Shown here in pieces: positions 35,259 to 43,246 of a stretch of 64,000 nucleotides of DNA (its first letter is position 1; every line of letters starts with the position of its first letter). The position numbers and the translations under genes are program-made. Under the pieces are notes generated by a model. That model did not search any database and was not told the DNA's origin. It saw only the letters and a list, made by a program, of their open reading frames with translations. The DNA comes from Actinocatenispora thailandica (GTDB lineage: Bacteria; Actinomycetota; Actinomycetes; Mycobacteriales; Micromonosporaceae). Location of the stretch: positions 6,074,198-6,138,197 of the forward strand of contig NZ_AP023355.1 of assembly GCF_016865425.1 (NCBI RefSeq), in the 5' to 3' direction.

Positions 35259-37319
35259 ATGACCGTGCAGAAGACCGACCCTGCCCTCGACGCGGAACTC
35301 GCCGCCGAGCGGCACCACCTGACCTCCTCCCGGGCCGCGCTGCGCCGGATGCGCGAGCGTGCCGAGGGGCTCTACCGCACCGGCGACGGCGTCGGCGGTG
35401 ACCCGTTCGCCGCCGAGTCGCTGGGCCGGGCGCTGGCCCAGCGGATCGCCGAACTCGCGGACGATCCGGACACCCCGCTGTTCTTCGGCCGGCTGGATCA
35501 CGCCGACGACACCGAGCACGCCGACAACGCCGGGACGCGCTTCCACATCGGCCGCCGGCACGTGGTGGACGACTCCGGCGAGCCGCTGGTGATCGACTGG
35601 CGGGCCCCGGTCTCCCGGGCGTACTACCAGGCCAGCGCGCGGCAGCCGATGGGCGTGGCGCGCCGCCGGCGGTATGGCTTCGCGGCCGGCGCGCTGACCG
35701 GCTTCGAGGACGAGCACCTGACCGCGGGCGAGGAGCTCGGCACCGCGAGCCGCATCCTGACCAGCGAGATCGAGCGGCCGCGTGTCGGGCCGATGCGCGA
35801 CATCGTGTCGACCATCCAGCCCGAGCAGGACGACCTGGTCCGGGCCGAGCTGGCCACCTCGCTGTGCGTGCAGGGCGCCCCGGGTACCGGGAAGACCGCC
35901 GTCGGCCTGCACCGTGCCGCGTTCCTGCTGTACCACCACCGCGAGCAGCTGCGCCGGTCCGGAGTGCTGGTGGTCGGGCCGAACGCGGCGTTCCTCGGCT
36001 ACATCGCCGCGGTGCTGCCGGCGCTCGGCGAGGTCGGCGTCGACCAGTACACGGTGGACGCGCTGGTCGCGCACGCACCGGTGCGGGCGGTCGATCCGCC
36101 GGCAGCCGCCGCGGTCAAGCACGACGTGCGGATGGCGCGGGTGCTGCGCCGCGCCCTGTACGGGCGCCTGGTGAAACCGGCCGAGTCGCTGGTGGTGTCG
36201 GACGGTTCGGCCCGCTGGCGGCTGTCCGCGGAGGCGCTGCGCCGCATCGTCGACGACGCCCGCCGGGAGGGCCTGCCGTACGCGACGGGCCGGGAGCGGG
36301 TGCGCGCCCGGGTGGCGAGCGGGCTGCGCCGGCAGGCCGAGGCGCGCGGCGAGTCGCCCGGCGACGCCTGGGTGCGCAAGGTCGGCCGGTCCGGGCCGGT
36401 CCGCGAGTTCCTGGACACGTGCTGGCCGGCGGTCGACCCGACCGGGCTGGTCGTGGCGCTGCTCGGCGACCGGGAGCTGCTCGCGGGCGCGGCGGACGGC
36501 ATCCTGACCGACGCCGAGCAGGACTCGATCGCCTGGCCGCGACCGCTGCGCAACGCCCGGCTGGACCGGGCGCCGAAGGCGGCGAAGCTGACCGCGGCGG
36601 ACAACGTGCTGATCGACGAGGCGGCCGGGCTGATCGACCGGGTCGGCAGCTACGGGCACGTGGTGGTGGACGAGGCGCAGGACCTGTCGCCGATGCAGTG
36701 CCGGGCGGTGGCGCGGCGCAGCGAGCACGGCTCCATCACCGTGCTCGGTGACCTGGCCCAGGGCACCACGCCGTGGGCGGCCCGCCGCTGGCCGGACTCC
36801 CTTGCCCACCTGGGCAAGCCGGACGCCGCGGTGGCGGCGCTGACCACCGGGTTCCGGGTGCCCGGCGCGGTACTGGACCTCGCCAACCGGCTGGTGCCGG
36901 CGCTCGACGTGGCGGTACCGGCGGCGACCTCGCTGCGCGCGGACGGGTCGCTCCGGCTGCGCCGGATGTCCACAGTGGATGAAGAGCTGCCCGACGCGGT
37001 ACGGTCCGCGCTGGCCGAGGAGGGCTCGATCGGGGTCATCGCGCCGGACGCGGCGATCGAGGCATGTGGCGTCGCACTGGCCGCCGCCGCGATCCCGCAT
37101 TCCACGGTGGACGATCTGGCGGCCGCGGAGCGGGTGGTGCTGGTGCCCGCCACCCTCGCCAAGGGCCTGGAGTACGACCACGTCATCGTGCTGGAGCCGG
37201 CCGACATCGTCGCCGCCGAGCCGCGCGGCCTGCACCGGCTGTACGTGGTGCTCACCCGCGCGGTGTCCCGCCTGGTGGTGCTCTACTCGACCGACCTGCC
37301 CGCGGAACTGGTCGGCTGA
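35259..37319 (+). CDS. helR: HelR-type RNA polymerase recycling ATPase (UvrD/Rep-like)
   Basis: A 686-residue superfamily-1 helicase-like protein. Walker A is GAPGTGKT at 206-213, Walker B is VVVDEAQD near 470, and the C-terminal half has GYxxV-type motor motifs including ATLAKGLEYDHVIV and LYVVLTRAVSRL. The N-terminal coiled-coil-like region followed by VIDWRAPVSRAYYQA is typical of actinobacterial HelR/HelD. These proteins bind RNA polymerase, release stalled complexes and, in mycobacteria and streptomycetes, displace rifamycins to give resistance. The ATG at 35259 follows GGGGCGAC. I did not see a rifamycin-associated element upstream. A family-level alternative is a general HelD. Confidence 0.85.
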   Translation: MTVQKTDPALDAELAAERHHLTSSRAALRRMRERAEGLYRTGDGVGGDPFAAESLGRALAQRIAELADDPDTPLFFGRLDHADDTEHADNAGTRFHIGRRHVVDDSGEPLVIDWRAPVSRAYYQASARQPMGVARRRRYGFAAGALTGFEDEHLTAGEELGTASRILTSEIERPRVGPMRDIVSTIQPEQDDLVRAELATSLCVQGAPGTGKTAVGLHRAAFLLYHHREQLRRSGVLVVGPNAAFLGYIAAVLPALGEVGVDQYTVDALVAHAPVRAVDPPAAAAVKHDVRMARVLRRALYGRLVKPAESLVVSDGSARWRLSAEALRRIVDDARREGLPYATGRERVRARVASGLRRQAEARGESPGDAWVRKVGRSGPVREFLDTCWPAVDPTGLVVALLGDRELLAGAADGILTDAEQDSIAWPRPLRNARLDRAPKAAKLTAADNVLIDEAAGLIDRVGSYGHVVVDEAQDLSPMQCRAVARRSEHGSITVLGDLAQGTTPWAARRWPDSLAHLGKPDAAVAALTTGFRVPGAVLDLANRLVPALDVAVPAATSLRADGSLRLRRMSTVDEELPDAVRSALAEEGSIGVIAPDAAIEACGVALAAAAIPHSTVDDLAAAERVVLVPATLAKGLEYDHVIVLEPADIVAAEPRGLHRLYVVLTRAVSRLVVLYSTDLPAELVG

Positions 37320-37391
37320 CCGTGGGCCGGAGCGAGGCGGCCGGGACGCTGGTGCCGGGCCGCGGCCCACGGCGGCCCGGCACCAGCGGGA

Positions 37392-38591
37392 TCAGTTCGG
37401 CAGCGCGGCCGGCGACCCGGTCGCGGCGGCGACCGGCTCCGGCCGCGGCGACCGTGCCAGGGGGTAGAGCATCCCGGTGGACAGCGCGCCGCTGCCGGCC
37501 GCCCAGGCGGCGGCGCGGCAGACCAGGTCCTTGCCGGCCGCGCCGGCCCGACCGGCAACGAGCAGCCCGGTGGCCCGGTCGTCCGCCCGCACCACCTGCA
37601 CCACGCCGTCCCGGCGGCCGAGGCTGATGCACAGGTCCATGAACCGGTACCGGTACGGCTTCGGGTCCCGGCCGGCGAGGCGCGCGGCGACCGCGTCGGC
37701 CGCGTACAACCCGGTCGGCAGGCCGGCCTGGCAGGACATCCGGGGCACCCCCCACGGCATCTCGATCGCCGCGGCATCGCCGATCGCGTACACCTCGGGG
37801 TGGCCCGGCACCCGCATCGTCGCCTCGACCGGGATCCGGCCCATCTCGTCGGTGCGCAGCCCGGCGTCGGCGGCGAGCGACGGCGCGACGAACGACCCGC
37901 ACCAGACCGCCACGTCCGCGGGCAGCGTGCCGCCGCCGGCCAGCGTCACGGCACCCGGCTCGACCGCGGCGACCGTCGTGTTCTCCCGCACCGTCACGCC
38001 GAGCCGGCGCAGCGCGGCGGCAAGGTGCCGGCGGGTCCGCGCCGAGACCGTCTCCGCGATCCGCCCGCGGGTCGCCAGCGTCACCGCCAGCCGCGGGTAC
38101 GCCTCGGCGATCTCGGTCGCCGCCTCGATCCCGGTGAGGCCGCCGCCGCACACCACCACGGTGCCGGCGCGGCCGACCGCCGCCCGCAGCGCCGCCGCGA
38201 GCCGGCCGGCGACCGGCCCGTCCAGCCGGTACGCGTGCTCGGCGACGCCCGGCACCGCGTCGGTGCGGGTGTGGCTGCCCACCGCGTACAGCAGGGTGTC
38301 GTAGCCGACCGGGCCGCCGTCGGAGAGCCGCAGCGTGCCGGCGGCCAGGTCGATCGCCTCGACGGTGCCGACCCGAAGGGATACGTCGGTACCGGACAGC
38401 AGTTCGGCGAGCGGGCGGGACGCGGCACCGGTGCCGGCGGCCACCTGGTGCAGCCGGATCCGCTCCACGAAGTCGGGGCCGGCGTTGATCAGCTGGATCC
38501 GCACGTCCCGGCCGTGGGTGCGGCGGGCCAGCCGGCTCGCGGCGGCGAGCCCGGAATACCCGGCGCCGACAATGGCCACCTGAGTTGACAT
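37392..38591 (-). CDS. NDH-2-like FAD/NAD(P) oxidoreductase
   Basis: A 399-residue two-dinucleotide-binding flavoprotein of the pyridine nucleotide-disulfide oxidoreductase fold. The FAD motif is GAGYSGL at residues 9-15, the NAD(P) motif is VVVCGGGLTGIEAATEI, and the second FAD motif is VYAIGDAAAIE. No redox CxxxxC pair is present, as in type II NADH dehydrogenases and related quinone reductases. No C-terminal membrane helix is obvious. The ATG at 38591 has GAGGGGGAACG directly upstream. A 51-aa gene lies 156 bases upstream on the same strand. Confidence 0.82.
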   Translation of the reverse strand: MSTQVAIVGAGYSGLAAASRLARRTHGRDVRIQLINAGPDFVERIRLHQVAAGTGAASRPLAELLSGTDVSLRVGTVEAIDLAAGTLRLSDGGPVGYDTLLYAVGSHTRTDAVPGVAEHAYRLDGPVAGRLAAALRAAVGRAGTVVVCGGGLTGIEAATEIAEAYPRLAVTLATRGRIAETVSARTRRHLAAALRRLGVTVRENTTVAAVEPGAVTLAGGGTLPADVAVWCGSFVAPSLAADAGLRTDEMGRIPVEATMRVPGHPEVYAIGDAAAIEMPWGVPRMSCQAGLPTGLYAADAVAARLAGRDPKPYRYRFMDLCISLGRRDGVVQVVRADDRATGLLVAGRAGAAGKDLVCRAAAWAAGSGALSTGMLYPLARSPRPEPVAAATGSPAALPN

Positions 38592-38678
38592 CGTTCCCCC
38601 TCGTCACCTCGTCGAAGAAGGCTTCCCTCCTCGGACGAGACGGTCGGCGGAAACGTGACGCGGCCGGCGTCGCCGGCT

Positions 38679-38755
38679 TCAGTGCCGGCCGGACACCACC
38701 GGCGCGGGTGGCCTCAGCGCCGGCCGGAACCCACCGGCGCGGGTGGCTCAGCGCC
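38679..38755. repeat. 34-35 bp tandem repeats across a stop codon
   Basis: Units at 38679-38713 and 38714-38747, with the start of a third at 38748. Each begins TCAG(C/T)GCC on the plus strand, so each carries a copy of the TGA stop of the leftward 51-aa gene. Each unit also contains CCACCGGCGCGGGTGG, able to form a hairpin. Confidence 0.85.
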
Positions 38756-38903
38756 AGAGGAAACCGCCGGCGGAGAACTCGATGCGCCGGCGGGACATGA
38801 ACGGGTTGGGCTCGATGCGGCCGCCGCCACGCTGTCGCGGCACCGCTGGCGCGAGTCGCGCGGTACGGGCCCGGTTCGTGGCGTTGGTCATCGTGGCGGT
38901 CAT
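38748..38903 (-). CDS. Small basic protein, 51 residues
   Basis: A short gene that is easy to miss: 52 codons with G or C in the third position of nearly all of them. ATG at 38903 has GAGG 6 bases upstream. The peptide opens MTATMTNATNRARTARL, is arginine-rich, and ends RIEFSAGGFLWR. No membrane segment or signal peptide is evident. I do not recognise the family. It lies 156 bases upstream of the NDH-2-like gene on the same strand, and its stop codon is repeated in the tandem array just downstream. A ribosomal-peptide precursor or a small regulatory protein are both conceivable, without direct support. Confidence 0.55.
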   Translation of the reverse strand: MTATMTNATNRARTARLAPAVPRQRGGGRIEPNPFMSRRRIEFSAGGFLWR

Positions 38904-39082
38904 CGTGCACCTCGCTCATCGTTCATCCGGTATGCCCCCAGGGTGGGACGGCGGCGGCCTGCGCGAATCCACGTTTCGTGCCAGCGCCCGGTTTTCCCCG
39001 CCCGCCGTGATGCCGCGCACGTACCCGCAGCTCAGCCCCGCCGGCAGCGGCGGGTGCCGGCGGCCCGGACGGCGCCCCCGTA

Positions 39083-39880
39083 TCACCGGCGGCGTACCGG
39101 AACCACCAGCGGGCCGTGATCGCCGGCCACGACCCGGACCCGGGCCCGGTAGTGGGTGGCGAGCAACTCCTCGGTGAGCACCTCGTCGGGCGTACCGAGC
39201 GCGACCCGGCGGCCGTCGGCCAGCAGCAGGATGCGGTCGGCGTACTCGCCGGCGACGGACAGGTCGTGCATGGTCGCGACGACGGTGAGCGGCTCGTCCG
39301 CCGGCCCGCTGGTCCGCAGTTCGTCGACGAGTTCCAGCACGTCCTGCTGGTGGCCGATGTCCAGCGCGCTGGTCGGTTCGTCGAGCAGCAGCAGCCGGGC
39401 GCCCTGGGCGAGCGCGCGGGCCAGGAAGACCCGCTGGCGCTCCCCGCCGGACAGGGTGGACAGTTCCCGGTCGGTGAGCGCGGTGAGGTCCAGCCGGGCC
39501 AGCACGTCGCGCACCGCGGCCAGGTCTGCGGCGCTCTCGACACCCAGCGGCGGAATGTACGGGGTGCGGCCGAGCAGCGCGTAGTCGAACACCGACATGC
39601 CGGCGGGTACCACCGGGTCCTGCGCCACCAGGGCGATCTGCCGGGCCCGGTCCCGGCGGCGCAGCGCGGTCACCGGGGTGCCGCCGATCCGCACCTCGCC
39701 GGCCGCCGGCAGCAGCCCGGCCAGCACCCGCAGCAGGGTGGACTTCCCGGCTCCGTTGGGCCCGATGACGGTCAGCCACTCACCGGGCGCCACGTCGATG
39801 TCCACATCGGACAGCAACGCCGCGGCGCCGATCCGGACGCCGACGCCCCGGGCGGACACCATCGCCTCGTCGATGCTCAT
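39083..39880 (-). CDS. btuD: Vitamin B12 ABC importer ATPase
   Basis: A 265-residue ABC ATPase. Walker A is GPNGAGKST near residues 40-48, the signature motif is LSGGERQR, Walker B is LLLLDEPTSALD, and the switch histidine is in ATMHD. The protein belongs to the FecE/BtuD group that drives uptake of cobalamin and iron chelates. The substrate is assigned from the cobalamin riboswitch at the head of the three-gene unit. The permease gene upstream ends 76 bases before this start. Confidence 0.88.
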   Translation of the reverse strand: MSIDEAMVSARGVGVRIGAAALLSDVDIDVAPGEWLTVIGPNGAGKSTLLRVLAGLLPAAGEVRIGGTPVTALRRRDRARQIALVAQDPVVPAGMSVFDYALLGRTPYIPPLGVESAADLAAVRDVLARLDLTALTDRELSTLSGGERQRVFLARALAQGARLLLLDEPTSALDIGHQQDVLELVDELRTSGPADEPLTVVATMHDLSVAGEYADRILLLADGRRVALGTPDEVLTEELLATHYRARVRVVAGDHGPLVVPVRRR

Positions 39881-39956
39881 GCCCGGCCCTCGCTGCGGCC
39901 CGCCCGGACAGCAGGCGACACCGCACGGTCCCGGCCGGTCGCCCGCGCACGCCCGG

Positions 39957-40991
39957 TCACGGCGCGACCCGCTTCGTGGTCCGCAGCACCACGACGAAGA
40001 ACGGCGCGCCGAAGAACGCGGTCACCACGCCGATCGGGATCTCCGCCGGGGCCTGCACGGTACGCGCGAGCAGGTCGGCGAGCGCCAGGAACGCGGCGCC
40101 GAACAGCAGCGACAGCGGCAGGATGATCCGGTAGCTGGAACCGGCGAGCAGCCGCACCGCGTGCGGCACGATGATGCCGACGAACCCGATCAGGCCGGAC
40201 ACCGCGACCGCCGCGGCGGTACCGAGGGTGGCGGCGAGGATGAGCACCACCCGGATCCGCTGCGGGTGCAGGCCGAGGCTGGCCGCCTCCTCGTCGCCGA
40301 CGCTGAGCACGTCCAGGGCCCGGCGCTGGGCGAGCACCACCACCGAGGTGACCGCCACGTACGGCAGCAGCATCAGCACCTCGTGCCAGCCGGAGGTGGT
40401 GAGCTGCCCGAGCAGCCAGGAGTACACCTCCTGGATGGTGTCGCTGTGCGCCTGCAGCAGGTAGGTCTGGATGGCGGTGCAGAACGCGGCGATCGCCACC
40501 CCGGCGAGGATCAGCGTCACCGTCGAGCGGAACCGGGAGCCGGCCGCGCCGAGCAGGTAGGTACCCGCGACCGCGGCGAGCGCGCCGACGAACGCGGCGA
40601 GCGGGACCAGCAGCGGCGCGGTCACCGAGGAGCCGGGCCGCAGCACGATGACCGTGGTGGCGCCGAGACCGGCCCCGGCCGCCACCCCGAGCAGGTACGG
40701 GTCGGCCAGCGGGTTGCGGAACACCCCCTGGTAGCAGCCGCCGGACAGCGCCAGCATGGCGCCGACCAGCAGCCCGAGTACGACCCTGGGCAGCCGCAGC
40801 TGGGTCAGGATGGCGTCGTCGCGGGCGGACAGCCCGGTCGGTACCGCGCCGCCGGTCAGGTGGTGCACCAGGTCGGTGACCACGTCGACCGGCGACAGCG
40901 ACACCGGCCCGAACGCGAGGCCGGCGACGAGCGCCACCGCCACCGCGACGAGCCCGGCGAGCACCCAACGCAGCCGCAGCCGGCTGGTCAC
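39957..40991 (-). CDS. btuC: Vitamin B12 ABC importer permease
   Basis: A 344-residue FecCD/BtuC-type permease with about ten membrane helices. Family segments include RLPRVVLGLLVGAMLALSGGCYQGVFRNPLADPYLLG and SGLIGFVGIIVPHAVRLLAG. GTG start at 40991 overlaps the btuF stop by four bases (GTGA), so translation is coupled. It forms the channel for cobalamin with BtuD and receives the vitamin from BtuF. Confidence 0.9.
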   Translation of the reverse strand: MTSRLRLRWVLAGLVAVAVALVAGLAFGPVSLSPVDVVTDLVHHLTGGAVPTGLSARDDAILTQLRLPRVVLGLLVGAMLALSGGCYQGVFRNPLADPYLLGVAAGAGLGATTVIVLRPGSSVTAPLLVPLAAFVGALAAVAGTYLLGAAGSRFRSTVTLILAGVAIAAFCTAIQTYLLQAHSDTIQEVYSWLLGQLTTSGWHEVLMLLPYVAVTSVVVLAQRRALDVLSVGDEEAASLGLHPQRIRVVLILAATLGTAAAVAVSGLIGFVGIIVPHAVRLLAGSSYRIILPLSLLFGAAFLALADLLARTVQAPAEIPIGVVTAFFGAPFFVVVLRTTKRVAP

Positions 40992-41944
40992 GTCGCCGGT
41001 ACCGCCTGGACGGCGTTGGCGGCGGCCTGCACCAGCTGGACGACGCGCGGGCCCCAGCGGGACGCGATGTCGTCGTTCAGCCCGTACACGTGCTTGTCCT
41101 TGACCGCGGTGAGGGTGTTCCAGCCGGGCCGCTTGCCGACCGTCGCGGCCGACGCCGCGCAGCACTTCGTGTCGGCCAGGAAGACCAGGTCGGGGTTCGC
41201 CTCGACCAGGTACTCCTTGGACAGCTGCGGGTAGCCGGTGCCGCCCTTGTCCGCCTTGTCGGCGATGTTGGTCAGGCCGAGCTGGCGCAACAGCGATCCG
41301 ACGAACGTCTTGCTGGTCGCGGTGTGCAGCTGCGGGTCCAGCTCGTAGTAGTAGCTGAGCTTGGCGGTGCGCTTCGGCAGCCCCTGCTCCGCCTTGGCGA
41401 TGCCGGACTTCATCTTCTGGACGGTGCGCTTCGCGCCGTCGGCGTGCCCGGTCAGCGTGCCGAGGTCGGTGATCTCCCGGTAGCTGTCGTCGATGGTGGT
41501 CGCCGCGCTCGCCACGTACACCGGGATCTTGAGTTTCCGCAGGCCCTTGACCACGCCGCCGGTGTCGTACGACAGGACCACCAGGTCCGGGTCGTACCCG
41601 GCGATGGCCTCCACGTTCGGCTTGAAGCCGGACAGCTTGGTGCGCGGCGCGCTCGCCGGGTAGTTCGACTGGTCGTCGACCGCCTTGACCTGGCCGTCGG
41701 CTCCGATGTAGTGCAACATTTCGGTCGTCGTCGGCGACAGCGAGACGATGTGCGTGGGCCGGCGGTCGACGGTGACGCTGCCGGCCGAGCCCTTGACCGT
41801 GGCCGGGAACGAGCCGGTGCCGGCGGACGCGCTGGCCCCGGCGTCGGTACCGGCGGAACCGGACGAACCGCAGCCGGCCAGCGCGACGGCCGCGGCGGTC
41901 AGCGCGACGAGCGCCGGGGCGAGCCGGCGCAGTGACGTTCTCAT
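40988..41944 (-). CDS. btuF: Vitamin B12-binding lipoprotein
   Basis: A 318-residue cluster III binding protein (BtuF/FepB fold). Lipobox ALAGC puts the lipidated cysteine at 25. The fold starts with HIVSLSPTTTEMLHYIGA and has FKPNVEAIAGYDPDLVVLS, both typical of this class. AGGAG lies six bases before the ATG and can be covered by a hairpin in the leader, in line with riboswitch control. First gene of btuFCD. Confidence 0.9.
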   Translation of the reverse strand: MRTSLRRLAPALVALTAAAVALAGCGSSGSAGTDAGASASAGTGSFPATVKGSAGSVTVDRRPTHIVSLSPTTTEMLHYIGADGQVKAVDDQSNYPASAPRTKLSGFKPNVEAIAGYDPDLVVLSYDTGGVVKGLRKLKIPVYVASAATTIDDSYREITDLGTLTGHADGAKRTVQKMKSGIAKAEQGLPKRTAKLSYYYELDPQLHTATSKTFVGSLLRQLGLTNIADKADKGGTGYPQLSKEYLVEANPDLVFLADTKCCAASAATVGKRPGWNTLTAVKDKHVYGLNDDIASRWGPRVVQLVQAAANAVQAVPAT

Positions 41945-41949
41945 GGTGT

Positions 41950-42150
41950 CCTCCTGTCGGTCGAAGAACGGCTGTCGCCGACAGGGGATGCTGTCTGCGG
42001 GGCGCCCGTTCCTCGCAAGCGCAGTACGCGATCCGTGCCGGAGGCGACCTGGCTCGTACCGCCCCCGGATCGGGGCCGGTCATCACAGTTGCGGGACAGC
42101 GCCGGGTTCACACCGGCTTCGCTTCGACACGGTCCGCCAAGACCGTAGCG
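41950..42150 (-). promoter_or_regulatory. Cobalamin riboswitch with translational expression platform
   Basis: The minus strand carries the conserved cobalamin aptamer core: GGTGTGAACCCGGCGCTGTC followed directly by CCGCAACTGTGATG (about 42081-42116), and the B12 box GAGCCAGGTCGCC (about 42044-42056). Downstream, CCTGTCGG (minus strand, 41978-41985) can pair with CCGACAGG (41953-41960), which overlaps the btuF ribosome site AGGAGG. B12 binding would thus block translation of the importer. The rest of the 375-bp gap up to 42319 holds the promoter region of both divergent genes. Confidence 0.9.
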
Positions 42151-42300
42151 CATTCCCGGTACCGTGCTTCCCCGCGCTACGCCCGCGGGCGGGCCGCATC
42201 GCCGCACCGTGCTTCCCGCCACAGCGGCGGCGGGGCCGCTGCCGGTGCCGGCCGGCCGGGTGTCCAGATGGCGGGCCGCGCGAGCAATGCTGGCGCGGAT

Positions 42301-42315
42301 TGCATACCGTATGCA
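42301..42315. promoter_or_regulatory. Palindromic operator at the GntR regulator start
   Basis: TGCATACCGTATGCA is a perfect palindrome of 7-bp arms around one base. It lies 5 bases before the regulator's ATG at 42320, a position that suits autorepression. GTAT/ATAC-type half-sites are common for FadR-subfamily regulators. Confidence 0.6.
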
Positions 42316-42319
42316 GATC

Positions 42320-42985
42320 ATGTCCGAGCACACGCTGGGTTCGTCCCATGTCCCGCTGCGCGATCTGGTCACCGACGAGATCCGGCAGCGGATCCTGACC
42401 GGGCTGCTGCCGCCCGGCGAGCGGCTGGTCGAGGACCGGCTGGCGGAGGATCTCGGCGTGTCCCGCAACCCGGTCCGGGAGGCGATCCGGGTGCTCGCCA
42501 CCGAGGGCCTGGTCGAGGTCGCGCCGCGGCGCGGCGCGGCGGTCGCGCGGCCCCGGCCGGCGCACGCGGAGGAACTGTTCGACATCCGGATGGCGCTGGA
42601 GGGGCTGGCCGCCCGGCTCGCCGCCCGGCGGCGGGACGGCGCGGCGCTCGCCCGGCTGCGCAGCGTGCTGGACGAGCAGCGGGACGCCGACCAGGTCGGG
42701 GCGGTCGCGGATCTGAACACGCGGTTCCACACCGAGGTGGCCGCCGCCTCCGGCAACGAGCACCTGCACCAGCTGGTGGGGCCGCTGTTGCGGCGGGCGC
42801 AGTGGGTGTTCCTGCAGACCGCGTACACCCGGGCGGGCGAGTCGCTGACCGAGCACGAGCGGATCTACGCGGCGATCGTGGCCGGCGACGAGGAGTCCGC
42901 GCAGGCGCTGGCGATCGCGCACGTGGCCGCCGCGCGCCGCTCCTATCTCGCGCACGCGGCCACGCACACCGACCCCACCCCCTGA
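42320..42985 (+). CDS. GntR-family regulator, FadR/FCD subfamily
   Basis: A 221-residue regulator. Residues about 8-75 are the GntR winged helix (IRQRILTGLLPPGERLVEDRLAEDLGVSRNPVREAIRVLATEGLVE). Residues about 90-215 form the all-helical FCD ligand domain, with the metal/ligand residues in LNTRFHTEV, HL..LV and TEHERIYAAI. Such regulators respond to small organic acids or amino acids. The ATG at 42320 is preferred over the one at 42311 because the latter lies inside a palindrome. It is followed by the peptide-importer operon and probably controls it; a second palindrome, CTGTATACAG, lies in that operon's upstream region. Confidence 0.88.
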   Translation: MSEHTLGSSHVPLRDLVTDEIRQRILTGLLPPGERLVEDRLAEDLGVSRNPVREAIRVLATEGLVEVAPRRGAAVARPRPAHAEELFDIRMALEGLAARLAARRRDGAALARLRSVLDEQRDADQVGAVADLNTRFHTEVAAASGNEHLHQLVGPLLRRAQWVFLQTAYTRAGESLTEHERIYAAIVAGDEESAQALAIAHVAAARRSYLAHAATHTDPTP

Positions 42986-43026
42986 CCCACCCCACCCCGC
43001 GCTCCCCCGGCGCTCCCTCCGGCTTT

Positions 43027-43086
43027 GTTGATCATGGCGTTGTCCGCTGGCGCATGCGCTCTCGCCGAGACAACACCATGATCAAC
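43027..43086. repeat. Long palindrome between gntR and the peptide-importer operon
   Basis: GTTGATCATGGCGTTGTC (43027-43044) pairs with GACAACACCATGATCAAC (43069-43086) at 17 of 18 positions, around a GC-rich centre that can also fold. It is a candidate bidirectional terminator or an intergenic palindromic repeat. Confidence 0.65.
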
Positions 43087-43179
43087 GAGGCCAGGTGTTG
43101 CTGTGGGTGATGCTGAAGTGCCCTGGTGTCACGGCGATGTTCACATAGTAGGAAGATCCTGGTGCCGGTACTTGGATCC

Positions 43180-43189
43180 TGTATACAGA
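43180..43189. promoter_or_regulatory. CTGTATACAG palindrome upstream of peptide-importer operon
   Basis: A perfect 10-bp palindrome, 57 bases before the start of the binding-protein gene. It shares the GTATAC-type core with the palindrome at the gntR start, so it may be a second binding site of the same regulator. Confidence 0.45.
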
Positions 43190-43246
43190 AGCCGTTGGCG
43201 GCGACCCGAGTGGCGCAGCACACCCCCAAGGTTCGAGGAGTCCCCC

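Noticed and set aside
34767-37370. Upstream extension of the ArsR-type regulator to about 1079 residues
   Set aside because: The extension runs antisense to HelR and through the palindromic element. The winged helix begins only a few residues after the GTG at 34766.
38904-39082. Possible extra gene upstream of the 51-aa gene
   Set aside because: Plus-strand frames here are Arg/Pro-rich without ribosome sites. I see no coding signal in this 179-bp stretch.
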